Shown here: piece after piece, positions 11,604 to 27,514 of the stretch
Position numbering within the stretch: position 1 is the stretch's first letter
How the letters are laid out: each line of letters opens with the position of its first letter
Notes under the pieces: generated by a model
The model's database searches: none
The model's input: only the letters and a program-made list of their open reading frames with translations
Told to the model about the DNA's origin: nothing
Translations under genes and position numbers: made by a program
Assembly: GCA_033675265.1 (NCBI GenBank)
Contig: JAUJYZ010001528.1
Coordinates: forward strand, 124,001-188,000
Reading direction: 5' to 3'
Source: Actinostola sp. cb2023
Lineage: Eukaryota; Cnidaria; Anthozoa; Actiniaria; Actinostolidae
DNA length: 64,000 bases

Positions 11604-14600
11604 TTAACGTTTAACTGAAGCAGCGCCGTCTATTGGCGTAAGGTATTCATTTTCAGCATCAGATTGGGGACCTTTATTCACAGGGGCCTGGACAGTGCTT
11701 TTAGAACCATCTCCCTTTGGTTGAGACAGCCCCGTCTTCTTTGGTTCCTTGAGAGCTCGTGGCTGTGATTGGCCAGGTTTATCCGGTATTATTGTCACAT
11801 ATTCAGGAATCGTTTGCTGGTTGTCATGGCTACTTGGGTCTTCATTTGTGATTGCTAGATATTCTGGGATCTCCGTCTCCTCGCCCTATTAGGATTACAA
11901 AATGAAAGTCACAGTCGCCGCCAGTCCAAAGCTTAAAGCTGAGCCCGGTTGTACGAAAGCGGGTTAACGCTAAAGATTTTACCCTAGGTTAGCCATATTT
12001 AACCCTAGATTAGCCATATTTAACCCTGGGTTAGCCATATTTAACCCTAGATTAGCCATATTTAACCCTGGGTTAGCCGCAATAGCGTTAACCCGCTTTC
12101 AGTCATTGCCACTACCACCATCATCCAATACTTGAGTCGTTTTCGTACGAGTGAGAAAACTACGGTACGGAGTTACGATCATGGTACGGAATCGACTGTT
12201 CAACCAATCACTGCAGCGCGCAAAATCATTGCTCAACCAATCAGAATGCTTGGACACGGCACGGTCACCGCACGGCACGAACTGTACCGTAACTACTTCC
12301 CACGAAAACGACTCTATTGGCCTTTACTACAGCTGCCAACACCAGCACCATATTATGATCTTAATTACCTGGATCAGTTGACCGTCCCGTATCAGAGGTT
12401 GATACATAGATTCTCTGACACTCTTGTCTGGTAGCTCTTCATAAATGGGTTTCTCAAGCTCAACGTAATAGTTATCATAAGTACTATCATCAGTACTAGA
12501 CTTGTTATTAACTTGTTTAACTGGCAGTATATCCTGATAGGTGGGGTTGGCATAATCCTCATCATCTACACGACCTTGGTTGTCATACTGATTGTTGCCC
12601 TTGTAACTATTGGCTGCTCTGTGAGAAGCAGAGTTGTTGTGAGCTAAAGGTACTTCTTTGCCTATTGCTCGGCTGCCTTCGATAATAGCTTTGGCATACA
12701 ACGGATTGCCTGGAAAGAAATGTTAGTTGAACTTAAATACATACATACATAAACTTTATTAACGTGTCATGACTTCTAGCATACCACAAGTGGTACACTA
12801 ATCGGGGACACTTAATTAATTAATCATGTTCTTCCCTGAGATGTTTCCTCTTCAGGTATTGGGTGTGGATAGAAGGGGGTAGTGGGTGCAAGCCTATATA
12901 TCCACCAACTCGTATACTGGAAGATTCGGGACTTACCAAATCTTGGAAGCTGTTTGGGGAAGTGTGAATAATGCTGCTCTGTTGGATCACAGTAAACTGC
13001 ACTACCAGACAGTGTGTTATTCTGAAAATCATAGAAACAATAATTACAACTAAACTCCCAACAAAAATCATATTGAATGAATAACATTGATTTCTATTTT
13101 TTCATCCAATCTTTTTTATAGATGCACAAAATAAATGTACTCGATTGAAACAATTAGCAACCCACTTACTGTTCCTGTAGCATTCGTGATGACTGTTGAG
13201 GAAAGAAAATGAAAGTGAATAGAGCAAATAGATGAATAATTTACAGGCTACAACTCTTTCCAATAGTTACGTATACACTCTATACCTGTCATATCAGAGC
13301 TATAAGCCTTGTCATCTCTACTGCAAAGTAATGCAAAGACAATTATCAGGTTCAACACTTCCAGGGGTGGATTTAGGGTGGGGCGAAGGAGGTGCACCCC
13401 CCCCTCTTTACATAAAATTTCAACATGAATGTGCCCCCCCCCCTGTCTCTGGATCCGCGCCCCTGGCAACACTATATCCCCACCTGACTGCAACGAATCT
13501 CCAAAAGAAGCTGACACAAAAATACAATAAGGAAGATTTGCATCAAGATTTTTGTCCAAGAATCTTAGCCAGAAACGCCAAAAGTCCAAGATATACATGT
13601 AGAACCCCGCTAACTTATTGAACTCCCAAGGGAAAATAAAATTAGTTCGAGTTAGCGGGGAGTTTGAGTTAACAGGGTTCTACTGTATATATATGCATTA
13701 GTTTTTATGGATGGAGATTGACAACAAGATAATTCTGAGACTAGACGACTTCTACGCTATGAAGCATTATTTTTCAGGGACCATTATATTCTATACCCCT
13801 AGCATAGACTCATATCTCTAGTAAATCCCTCACAAACCACTCACCTTGTCTGTCTTCTCTTTATCACAAACCAAACAAATACACAGATTATAACTACACA
13901 TATAATAGCAGCCACAGAAACAATGGCAGCAACCATGAGAGTGTTGCCATCACCATCATCGTCACCACCACGGCCACCCTTGTCTCCTGCTGATGGCCCT
14001 TCTGTGGTGGTAGATGTTTTCTCAGTGGACTCTGTGGTAGGTGCGAGTGTGGCAGGTTCGTCTGTGACAGCATTGTCTGTGATAACTGGAATCCCACTTG
14101 TTGTTACGACTGGAGCTAATGTCGATGAACTAGTTGACATGGTAGAGGGATGCGGAGAAGTTTTTCTTTGACTGGTTGCTTGAGTGGGTGTAGATCGAGT
14201 TGGAGTTGAATGCGTTGTTGAAGAAGTAACAGTTGCTGTGGTTGGCATGGCGATGTCATCTGTACTCCAAAATAATGAATAATTAATTAGTGTGGTGCAA
14301 AAAAGTGTAATATATAACCACCATGTATTCACAGGTTCCTAGCCTTCATTTATAGCTCCGCATGGCTAGATAATTAAGATATTCAATTGGAAGAGGTTCA
14401 TACAAGAACAGTGTAGTCAAGTGATCTCTGATCAAAATCTAAATTCTCCTTGAGGCTCTTTGAAGTCCAAAGGAGAATTTTGTTTTTGATCACAATTAGT
14501 CACTTACTCTGTTCTTGCACACTGTTTTTTGTGTCAAAATAAATTATTAATGTTGCAATAATATAAATAATATAAATTTTGTAAAACATTAATTTCTCAA

Positions 14601-15874
14601 GACTTACATTTAAGAGTGCCTCCAGCCTTGAAGACTATGCAGGAGTTTTTATTCGATCCCTTGCATTTGGTCATATATTGTCGCATGAGCCGACCAGTGT
14701 AACTACTTACTACTGCATTGTATTTCCACTGTAAAAGGAGATATTATTGCATTATAACTAGCTGTTACAGGGAGGTGGCAATAATTGAAGGGGGTTGGGG
14801 AAGGGGGGGGGGGGGGGGGGGGGGGGGGGTAGTAGTTAGGTTTCAATAATATATGGGCTGGTATATTTATTTATGGATTTGTGGCCATGCAGAACAATTA
14901 AAATCCTGCAGGGAGATGCATGGCCATTGTGGGGATAATGATACCAACCTTCAAACTTTGACCAGATATTTCAAAGAGATCACTTTCTTGAGCAGTTGTC
15001 CACTTTCCCTTGTCCCAGTACTGTGCATTTCCAGACAACCGACATTTCAAATGCCTAGATGGACTTTTTATTTTCAGGCCAAGTGTCGTACTGGGTAAGA
15101 CTGGAACTTCATTTGTAGCATGACCAAAATTCTCAAAATATATCTGGCAGCCTAAATAATCAAGAGTTATAAAATCAGTAAGGCAATTAATTAGGTTATA
15201 ATAAACCTTTTACTGCATTAATTCACTTTGATGACCATGAATAATACAGTAAATGTATGGAATGTGTGGTGCTATTGTTTGTGGGCATTGGGGCAGAATG
15301 CCAGAAAGGCACCTATCTATAAACAAAAGAAAATGGGCAAAGCTTATTAAGCATTCTAATATAGCAGTAGTATTATGCTTGCATGTAATCTTATATGACG
15401 CCATGATCGAATTCAAAACTTAAAAAGATCATGAAAATACAGATATAATATACTTTTATATACAAAATCAAAATCCCATTTACCACTTGACTTGAGCTAC
15501 ATAAAGTCATAATACAATAATATCATAGACAACCCCTGCACAGCGAGGTAAAGTAAACAAACTTAACCACAAACTTTACCGGAATCTTTACGAATACATT
15601 CATTCTTGATACAAGAAGACTCCTTAGCAGTAGCTCCCATGCGAAAGGTAGAATGAGTATACTTGCATGTACATCTGCACAGTCCCGATTGACTATCAGT
15701 GTTGAACTGCGAGCATGAATTTCGACATCGCGTCTTTGTCCAAAAGCCATTTGTTATGGTAAAATCATTAGGTACGATGTCTTTATTTTGCCGTTGAATA
15801 TCGAACGTCAAGCTTGTACATTGTCCTATAATGTAACAGAATGTCCACAGACGAGCCAATATCCCACATGCCAT
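11604..15874 (-). CDS. Receptor B: type I membrane protein, paralogue of receptor A with a Yxx[L/I] tail
   Basis: Family not recognised. Exons in transcript order: 15874-15580, 15151-14949, 14728-14608, 14259-13845, 13320-13286, 13192-13170, 13021-12937, 12709-12369, 11885-11604. They join into 599 codons plus stop. The ATG at 15874 opens a signal peptide (MACGILARLW...). Then come a Cys-rich module (C-RNSCS ... GLCRCTCK), a block with YWDKGKW, and W-Y-GR ... C-VFK-GG, aligning with receptor A exon by exon. A long Thr/Ser/Pro mucin-like stalk, one helix (about residues 316-340) and KRRQ follow. The ~255-residue tail has YANP, YQDI, YVEL, YEEL, YQPL, YLAI, YVTI and YLTP but no YxxM. Such sites commonly bind SH2 or PTB domains when phosphorylated; their use here is inference. 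The -2 position of the Yxx[I/L] sites is mostly Pro or Asn, so they are not canonical ITIMs. Confidence 0.85.
11955..12099. repeat. Minisatellite flanked by inverted ends
   Basis: About six copies of a ~20-bp unit (TTAGCCATATTTAACCCT) bounded by GAAAGCGGGTTAACGC on the left and its reverse complement on the right (ending 12099). It sits in the last intron of receptor B. Confidence 0.85.
12134..12316. mobile_element. Family-2 palindromic element (CGTTTTCGTA ends), copy 1
   Basis: The ends GAGTCGTTTTCGTACGAGTG and its near reverse complement bound about 180 bp with two ACCAATCA/CCAATCAG (CCAAT-type) sites. Four more copies lie at 25281, 28620, 52554 and 58768. No coding capacity: a MITE-like element in the last intron of receptor B. 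Confidence 0.85.
13360..13468. mobile_element. Short GC-rich inverted element with poly-C
   Basis: Starts CCAGGGGTGGATTTAGG and ends GGATCCGCGCCCCTGG; contains two short C runs. A relative with a longer poly-C lies at 21983-22145. It is in an intron of receptor B, upstream of the 35-nt exon. Confidence 0.6.
13588..13687. mobile_element. Short palindromic element (GTAGAACCCCGCTAACT)
   Basis: TAGAACCCCGCTAACT at the left reads back as AGTTAACAGGGTTCTA at the right, with a second inverted core (TTGAACTCCC and GGGAGTTTGA). Intronic in receptor B. Confidence 0.65.
14389..14523. mobile_element. Family-1 palindromic element (AAATTCTCCT core), copy 1
   Basis: Typical architecture of the family: ends related to CAAGAACAG-GTAAGTGA, then TGATCA, then AAATTCTCCTT ... 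AAGGAGAATTT, then TGATCA and ends. About 130 bp, non-coding, intronic in receptor B. Confidence 0.85.
14803..14829. repeat. Poly-G tract
   Basis: A G run in the intron between exons 14949-15151 and 14608-14728 of receptor B (poly-C on the coding strand). Assembly length is uncertain. Confidence 0.85.
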
Positions 15875-15901
15875 CTTTGATAGTGTGGAAGTTTGTCGCA
15901 A

Positions 15902-16702
15902 TTAACAAACAATCACATGTAAACACGCGTGACTTTTGCTAGGTGATGACAGGCTTCAGACGCTCCCTCCCCTCCCTCACAAAAGTTACCCTGATGAATT
16001 TTAGACAAATGATAAATACCATAAGACAGAACTAAAGCTGTGTAAACATTAGAAAGGTTGCATACGGTATGTTTGATAATTGCTGGATATTACAGTGCCC
16101 GTACTTGGCTATGTTGATTATTGTCGTGATTTAGAGAAATCTCTGCGTGCTGTAGAGGTCATTTGGTCATTTCTGTTGAATCTAGATTTGCGCCACCCCT
16201 CCCCTGATAGAAATTAGTCATCTCATAATCGCATGCCATTAATACGGATGTGTTTGCTATTTCCCCCCTAATTTTTAAAATAATATGGTATTTTGAGACC
16301 ATCGAGTTATAAATTGTTTATTGGAGGCGTCTGAAAAATAATACAGTAATTGGTTTGTCAGCTTGACCGCTTTTTTCACAATTGTGCCACCGTGATCGTC
16401 ATCATTCCTTCCATATGGATTCATCTTGTGACCGCAGATTGACTATAGAAGTGGTCAGAAACTCATTTTCTCTCTAGATCTCTAGATTCAACAGAAATGA
16501 CCTTCTCTACAGCACGCAGAGATTTCTCTAAATCACGCTAAATCGATTTGCAATCCCACCACAGGCAATCAACTGTGGATCTGAATTCATCTTGACTTGA
16601 GGCTGTCATCTCCTGCTAATTGAAAGCCTTCTGCTAAATTGTATCTAATCTCAGCATATCAAAGCCGTTTAACTATCAGGAAAAAAAACAGATCACAGCA
16701 TT
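15902..16702. other. Intergenic region between receptor B and NAPE-PLD-like gene 1
   Basis: The two genes are divergent here, so this 0.8 kb should hold both promoters. The only structure I see is an inverted pair: 16128-16186 against 16485-16542 (core GATTTAGAGAAATCTCTGCG). Confidence 0.6.
16128..16542. mobile_element. Inverted-repeat element with ~57-bp arms
   Basis: GTGATTTAGAGAAATCTCTG at 16130 reads back at about 16520-16541. Inside the arms the TTCTGTTGAATCTAGA word is also inverted. No transposase frame lies between. Confidence 0.7.
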
Positions 16703-19233
16703 ATGGAGAATAGGAGTAAGATCGCAAAGTACCAGCAGATAATATCTACAACATTGCCAGCTGATGAAGATGTGTTCAAGTCTGAGCTGGTCAATGGCCG
16801 TTACGTAATTCCCTGGGGAGGTCAAAGACCGTCTCTGGTTTCAGCTCTCAGATGGAGTTTGTTTGAAAGAAGCGAAAGAGGCATTGGAAGAAAAATGAGG
16901 AATTTCTTTCGAAACAATACTGAGGTAGGAAATGTTTTGTTTTTGAGCTTTAATGTATGTAAATAATTACTCTATTCTATGTACACTATTAATATTTGAT
17001 CAACGTTGCATGGTCCGTGATGGGATTATTCAGATGTACTAATTAGCTGTTGATCTATGGATGGATGGTATATCCATGTGCTGTAGAAATTAAGCAGTTG
17101 AAATTGGGGTTGTTGTGTTGTTGTGTTGTTCTTTTGTTGGGTTACTACATTGTAATTAATTCCCAGTAGGGTACAGTAGGGCGGGGCCAATAGGGGTACA
17201 GTAATCCACAGCAGAAAACTGCATTTGATTCTAGAGTATGAAGGGACGGGTAAAGGCATAAGAATTGAAAAATGATGTTTGACAGCAACATTGAATTTTC
17301 TCTCATTCTACAGGAACTTGACCGCACCTTACCAGTGTTGGAGATTAACAAGTCGGCATTAGACATGCCTCCCCCTGACAGTATTCAGGTCACCTGGCTG
17401 GGCCATGCAACTGTATTAGTGCAAATTGACAAGCTTAACATTTTGACTGATCCTTGCTTCAATAGCTTCTGTGGTCCAACAAAATTTCTGAGTAAAAAGC
17501 GTTTCCGTCCCGCCCCATGTTCTGTAGAGGACCTACCTGATATACATGCAGTCTGTATCAGTCATAACCACTTTGATCACCTGGATTTCCCAACTGTTGC
17601 TAAATTGAATACAAGGTTTGGTGATTCATTATGTTGGTATGTGCCGATAGGCTTAAAGGATTGGATGACCAACTGTGGGTGTACTAATGTCGTCGAGCTT
17701 AACTGGTGGGAAGCACACAACCATATCATCAGTAACGAACACAATATGGGGGTTAAATTCATTTTTACTCCAAGTCAACATTGGAGCAGACGAGGCCTAA
17801 CGGATGAAAACAAATCACTGTGGGGAAGTTGGTGTGTGATTGGATCAAGACAAAAGTTCTTTTTTGCTGGCGACACAGGATACTATGAGGAAGTGTTTAA
17901 ACAGATCGGGAGGAAATATGGCCCTTTTGACTTGTCAGCCATTCCCATCGGTGCTTATAAACCTAGGTACATATACAATGTGATATAAACACTGCATGGG
18001 AGATGTAGATCACTAATTGAGAAGCATGCATCATTATCATCATCATTATCATCATCCATCATCATCATCCATCATCATCATCCATCATCATATCATCATC
18101 CATCATCATCATCATATCATCATCCATCATCATATCATCCATCATCATCATCACCACCAGCATCATCATCATCATCATCATCATCATCCATCATCACCAT
18201 CATCACCACCACCAGCATCAGCATCATCATCCATCATCATCCATCATCATCATCATATCATCATCATCCATCATCATCATCACCACCAGCATCATCATTC
18301 ATCATCATCATTATCATCATGAAGCAAGAAAAACATTTGGTTTTCACTCATGTTTCTAAGGATGCTTCTAAGCATTGCATTGTGTTTTTCCAAATGTGTC
18401 TAAATTTCCAAATACTAAGGTATCTTATTTATGTTATTTATATATTATTATTATTTATTTATTTTAATTGCTGTATTATTATTTCTATTTATTATTATTA
18501 TTATTTTACATTTGTATTGATGGGCAAACTACAGATAAAAGATTTATAAGATTTAGATTTAGATACCTGAAGTGGATAATACCTGTGGCCTGAGCATGTT
18601 TGACCGAGAGGGAATAAGTCGAGTGTTATTAAAAATCCCTTGATGACGAGGTCCTAATATTTTGTACTAATATTTAATTTTACCAGGTGGTTTTTGAAGT
18701 TCCAACATGTTGACCCAAGCGAAGCTGTAAAGATTCATCAAGATGTCGGGTCAGTTGTATCTATTGGGATTCACTGGGGTACATTCCCTCTTGGTTATGA
18801 GGTAAGTACTCTTTAGAATGTTACAATATTTTTATTTCTTAGATCAATCCTGTGTGTGTACAAATAATTGTAATATTTGTAACATTGTAAGTATACTGGA
18901 AACATCTATTGAACACCCTTCGAATTGCCCCTGGAAGATATTGAGGACACACCTGGCCTGGCAAACAAAATACCATCCATAAAATTATTTCAGGGGAGGG
19001 GATTGGAGGGAAGGGAAGCTAGGGTAGGGTAGGGGAGATGGTAGGACTTAACTCCGTAGATAAATGCATGTGCATGGATCTAAATTTAAAATATTATCAC
19101 TTCTTTGTAGCACTACTTGGCACCTTCCCAGGATCTCAAAGCTGCCTTACAAGAAAAAGAACTTGATGAAACAAGCTTTATTACATTGCATCATGGTCAA
19201 ACCAAAGTTATTACAACTTCAGATCAGAACTGA
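16703..19233 (+). CDS. NAPEPLD: NAPE-PLD-like metallo-hydrolase 1
   Basis: Exons 16703-16924, 17314-17966, 18687-18801, 19111-19233; 370 codons plus stop. Resembles N-acyl-phosphatidylethanolamine phospholipase D, which releases N-acylethanolamines such as anandamide from membrane NAPE. The metallo-beta-lactamase fold signature is intact: [12 protein letters not shown] near residue 95, zinc motif SHNHFDHLD (HxHxDH), TPSQHW, the GDTGY aspartate and the IHWGTF histidine. The N-terminal [10 protein letters not shown] block is also typical. Length is near the family norm (about 390 residues). Its neighbour at 20403-22393 has the same exon layout and phases, so they are a tandem duplication. Substrate specificity cannot be read from sequence. 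Confidence 0.92.
18025..18320. repeat. CAT trinucleotide microsatellite
   Basis: Imperfect CATCAT tract in intron 2 of NAPE-PLD-like gene 1. The His-rich open frame across it is not a gene. Confidence 0.95.
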
Positions 19234-20402
19234 GACTATTGGGCTACCTGTGTTGTACACAGGAACCCCATACAGCCAAGAACTATAAATTAACATTGTT
19301 TGCACAAACAATTAAATGAATTTAAAACAATTGTATAAAGTATAGACCCTTTTAAAAAATCCCACAATGCATGATTTTCCGCGCTTGACGTCAAATTTAT
19401 TCTTTTGAATTCCATTCATTTTCCTTCATTGTTTTCGGTCTTTGTATACTTTGAATAGAATTCAAAAGAATAAGTTTGACGTCAAGTGCAGAAAATCATG
19501 CATTGTGGGATTTATTAAAAGGGTCTATAGGATAATATTTATTTATTTAATTTTATTATCACCACCACCACCACCAGCAGCATCAAAATTATATGGTTAC
19601 TGCATGACAGAAATGTATATATTGAATTTCTAAATATTAATAACTATTTATAACTATTTATCTGCATCACTTATTAATCTGCATGCACCAGGAATTGTAC
19701 GCTAATAAAAAACGGTATTATTTCCCATTTTATTTCCCATTTTATTTCCCATTCATTCTTTACCCATCCATGTCAAATGAACTTCAAACACAATATATTA
19801 GGATAATAGCATTTTGTTCAAGTACAAATGTTGTTTGTACTTGATCTAAACGGAGACAAGTTTTTGTGATTTTCGTTCGACCAATGAGTGAGTTTTGGGC
19901 TCCCTGTGGTAAAGGTAAACAAAGTGCTGAACCAGCGAGGTTCAGTTTTGTACGGTTTTCAAAATTTGGTTGTATGCTGGGGTTGGCTCTGCCCTTCTGC
20001 AAGCACTGCTCCGATTTAAAAGGTTTGTGAGAAGTGTGAGTAGTTTCGTGATTCAAACGACTTTAGGGTGAAATAGGCTCTAAATATCCAAAACAATCGG
20101 GTGTCTAATTGAGCTGTTCAAATTTCAACGGTGTCAAAAGACGAAAGTGAAACTAACTGGATATGAAACGTAAATTATGTCAATGACTGTCGCATATTAC
20201 TGAGTTGAATGGGCATTGTCTTGTTTCATAAAGCTTCGTATTTGTAGAGCATCCCCTATGGATTTGCTGTCACATTGTTCTCAAAATATGCATGGTTCAG
20301 ACAAAATCGAAACTGTATTAAACTGTGAAATATAACTTATTGCACACCCAGTCTTATATCGTAGTTACTAGCTGCTATTGTGATTATTTTAGGTATATAG
20401 TA
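19234..20402. other. Spacer between the tandem NAPE-PLD-like genes
   Basis: 3' UTR of gene 1 and 5' region of gene 2. It holds a palindromic element at 19342-19531 and two copies of the CCTGTG/CACAGG motif (19238-19272 as a palindrome, 19894-19911). An acceptor-like end before 20393 suggests a non-coding first exon for gene 2 somewhere here. Confidence 0.6.
19342..19531. mobile_element. Palindromic element, ends TATAGACCCTTTT
   Basis: Left arm 19342-19410 and right arm about 19455-19531 pair over nearly their whole length (core CAATGCATGATTTTC). About 190 bp, no coding capacity, MITE-like. Confidence 0.85.
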
Positions 20403-22393
20403 ATGGCAGAAGGGACATCATCAAATGATATCGATGCAAAATATCGTAGTCGTAAGGAAAATGGTCGCTACGTCATTCCATGGGGAGGAGGCCGGCCTTC
20501 AGCGTCTTCCATTTTCAAATGGTATTTCGGCGAACCAGACAACTCCGGTGTTAGAGGGACGTGGAAAAATTTGTGGAGATTCAAGGACGAGGTATATTAT
20601 TCGGACTTTTGCATATGGTAATTGTTTGCCAAATTTTCTACAAATTTTCTCGAGAATTTTTTTTACCAATTTTTTTAAAATCACCCCACCTCGTTTTTGT
20701 CCCAACCTTTTGTCCCCCCCCCCCCCCCCTTTACATTGCTAGGTACCCCCCCCCCCCCCCTTTACATTGGTAGGTACATTACTCAAGATCATACAATGAT
20801 GACTATTCTCTTTTGTAGGAACTAGAGAAGGATTTGCCAGTTATATTCCCAGATTCACATACTTTAAATAACCCCCCTGAAGATGCCTTACAAGTGACAT
20901 GGATTGGACACGCCACTGTGCTTGTTCAAATGGATGGTCTCAACATTCTGACAGACCCAGTTTTCAACGATTATTGTGGGCCCTATAGACTATTTGGCAA
21001 TAAACGATATCGTCCATTGCCCTGTACAGTTGCCGAACTACCAGATATTGATGCCGTGATCATAAGTCATAACCATTATGATCATCTTGACCATACTTCA
21101 GTAAAAGACTTAGATAAGAAATTTGGGAGTAAAATCAGTTGGTACGTACCAATGGGAATCGGTCAATGGCTCAAAGACTGTGGTTGTGAAAATGTGAAGG
21201 AGTTGGAATGGTGGGAAGAAGGTAAACACTCCAAAGGATCTGTTTCATTTCACCTGACGCCATCTCAGCACTGGTGCCGTAGAACAGCAACAGACGAAAA
21301 CGTTGCTCTCTGGGGCAGCTGGTCTATCGTTGGAACAAAACATAGGTTCTTTTTTGGAGGGGATTCTGGCTACTGTGATGTGTTCAAGCTTATTGGCCAA
21401 AAATTTGGACCTTTTGATTTGGCAGCAATACCTATAGGGGCCTATGAACCAAGGTATGTTGAAGGCAATGCATGTGTACATAAAGTTATGGAGGCAATGT
21501 TTTAGTGGAGATCAAACATTGATCTTGGAATTGAAGGAAGATAAATGACTTGTGATCGAAATCCAAATTCTCCTGTGAGCCTAAGGGAATAAAATTGAAG
21601 AGGTTCATGCATGAACCTCTTCAATGATAGCCCTACTCCAGTTTCTCAAGTATCATTTCATCTATATAGAGGGTTTGCACGATCACGTGCCGGCAGCCAT
21701 GACGGGACAGGATAAAGGAATACCTTTCCCCTAAGGAATTGAATTCTTTCTCATGTAAAATACATTTATTGTTCCTGTCCCGTGTCATGGCTGCCAGCAC
21801 GTGATCATACAAACCCTCTATAGAATATGATTTCCTTTTCCAGATGGTTCATGAAGTTTCAACATACAGATCCACAAGATGCAGTTAAGATGCACAAGGA
21901 CCTGAAGGCAAAGCATTCAGTGGCTATTCATTGGGGAACATTCGCACTTGCCAATGAGGTGAGAAAGTACTTATGGCCCATCAGGGGCGGATTTAAGGTG
22001 GGGCACTTCCCTTTTGGAAGTGCAAATACCTTTTTTTTCCAAAAAATTATTTATATAAAATTTGGCTGAAACCAATGTCTAATCTGAATGCCCCCCCCCC
22101 CCCCCCCCCCCCCCCCTCCTGCAAAATCTCTGGATTCATCCCTGCTCATTGTATTTGGAGGGGTTCATACAAATCAACTGACTTGTGATCAATATCCAAA
22201 TTCTCCTTCAGATATCAAAGGAGAATTTATTTTTTAATCAGAGATCAAATTGATATTTTTATTAACTTCTTTTCTCTAATAATTGCAGCACTACCTGGCA
22301 CCTAAAATAGAACTCAATGAAACACTTGCCAAGGAAAACATTGACCAGTCTGAGTTTTTTGTACTTAAACATGGAGAAACCAAGACAGTTTGA
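20403..22393 (+). CDS. NAPEPLD: NAPE-PLD-like metallo-hydrolase 2
   Basis: Exons 20403-20591, 20819-21453, 21844-21958, 22289-22393; 347 codons plus stop. Same family and exon phases as the gene just upstream. Motifs present: [22 protein letters not shown], zinc motif [31 protein letters not shown], and KHGETK near the C-terminus. All residues expected for the two-zinc site are kept, so both copies look functional. Differences lie mainly at the shorter N- and C-termini. The sequence ATTTTAG before 20393 looks like a splice acceptor, implying a 5' UTR exon upstream. Function is inferred from family. Confidence 0.92.
20714..20761. repeat. Duplicated poly-C plus TTTACATTG unit
   Basis: Two adjacent C runs, each followed by TTTACATTG then (C/G)TAGGTAC, in intron 1 of NAPE-PLD-like gene 2. 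Confidence 0.8.
21527..21632. mobile_element. Family-1 palindromic element, copy 2 (rearranged)
   Basis: Carries TGACTTGTGATCGAAATCC and AAATTCTCCTGTGA of the family, then a truncated half and a separate hairpin GAAGAGGTTCATG/CATGAACCTCTTC. In intron 2 of NAPE-PLD-like gene 2. Confidence 0.65.
21665..21823. mobile_element. Family-3 inverted-terminal element (TATAGAGGGTTTGC), copy 1
   Basis: Ends TATAGAGGGTTTGCACGATC and its inverted match; arms continue through GGCAGCCATGACGGGACAGG. A second copy with the same ends is at 46763-46908. It sits immediately before the acceptor of exon 21844 in NAPE-PLD-like gene 2. Confidence 0.9.
21983..22145. mobile_element. GGCGGATTTAAGG element with poly-C
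   Basis: Begins CAGGGGCGGATTTAAGGTGG, contains a C run at about 22090-22118, and ends TGGATTCATCCCTG. Relative of the element at 13360. In intron 3 of NAPE-PLD-like gene 2. Confidence 0.6.
22158..22258. mobile_element. Family-1 palindromic element, copy 3
   Basis: GGTTCATACA ... TGACTTGTGATCAATATCC, AAATTCTCCTT/AAAGGAGAATTT and TGATCA-like halves. Lies just upstream of the last-exon acceptor of NAPE-PLD-like gene 2. Confidence 0.75.
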
Positions 22394-23074
22394 GAATAAC
22401 TCACAACCACATTGGATCCTGGTTTGAACTTCCTTCTTCACTTGTGTATTTGTAGCATCGATTCCCTTAATTAAGGAGTACTGAGGGGGGAGGGGGGCTG
22501 AGGACACTGTCAGACAAGTAGAGCAGAGGGACTACCTTACATGTCACCCATACTGGAGATAGATATAGATAGATAAGGGGTATCGAATGGTCCCTGCAAA
22601 AAGTCAGAGTTTCGCAAATTTTCGGTCAAAATTCACAGGTCTTGAAGTCTAATTTTTTCGCAAAAAGTCATCTCAGTCTCGAATTTTGGAAACAAAGGAA
22701 ATCAGTGAAAAAGTGTCTTGGGCTCGCAAAAAGTTTGCCTTGTCTCGGAGTCTCGCAAAGTCTCGCCTTGACCATTCAATACCCCTTATAGATAGATAGT
22801 TTTTATTGATTTATGTGAACAGTAATTATTATGAGGTTTTATAAATTTAAAACGACTAGATATATATATTAATAAGTTACTACACACAGTAGTTTTATTT
22901 CAAATACAGTATACAGACATACATCAAACCAATTACTTCTCATAGCTATAAACTATTGTCGGCAGCATAATGTTACACATGATAAAGATGCAGTATTTGT
23001 ATTCACAACTTTGTGGATCTCCAAGGAATGTTATAATTAACAAAAGGGTTTAGAATCCTAACTGCCTGGCAGTC
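22394..23074. other. Convergent 3' flanks of NAPE-PLD-like gene 2 and PSMA5
   Basis: No coding exon. Contains the inverted element at 22575-22794. A TTTATT at 22894-22899 is a minus-strand AATAAA about 175 bp past the PSMA5 stop, a likely poly(A) signal. Confidence 0.6.
22575..22794. mobile_element. Inverted element with internal TCGCAAA words
   Basis: Ends AAGGGGTATCGAATGGTC and GACCATTCAATACCCCTT are inverted. The interior is built from repeats of a short word around (T/C)TCGCAAA(A/G)AGT. No coding capacity. Confidence 0.8.

Positions 23075-27514
<4,440 letters not shown>

Noticed and set aside
18017..18322. Open frame rich in His and Ile
   Set aside because: It is a direct translation of the CAT microsatellite in an intron of NAPE-PLD-like gene 1.
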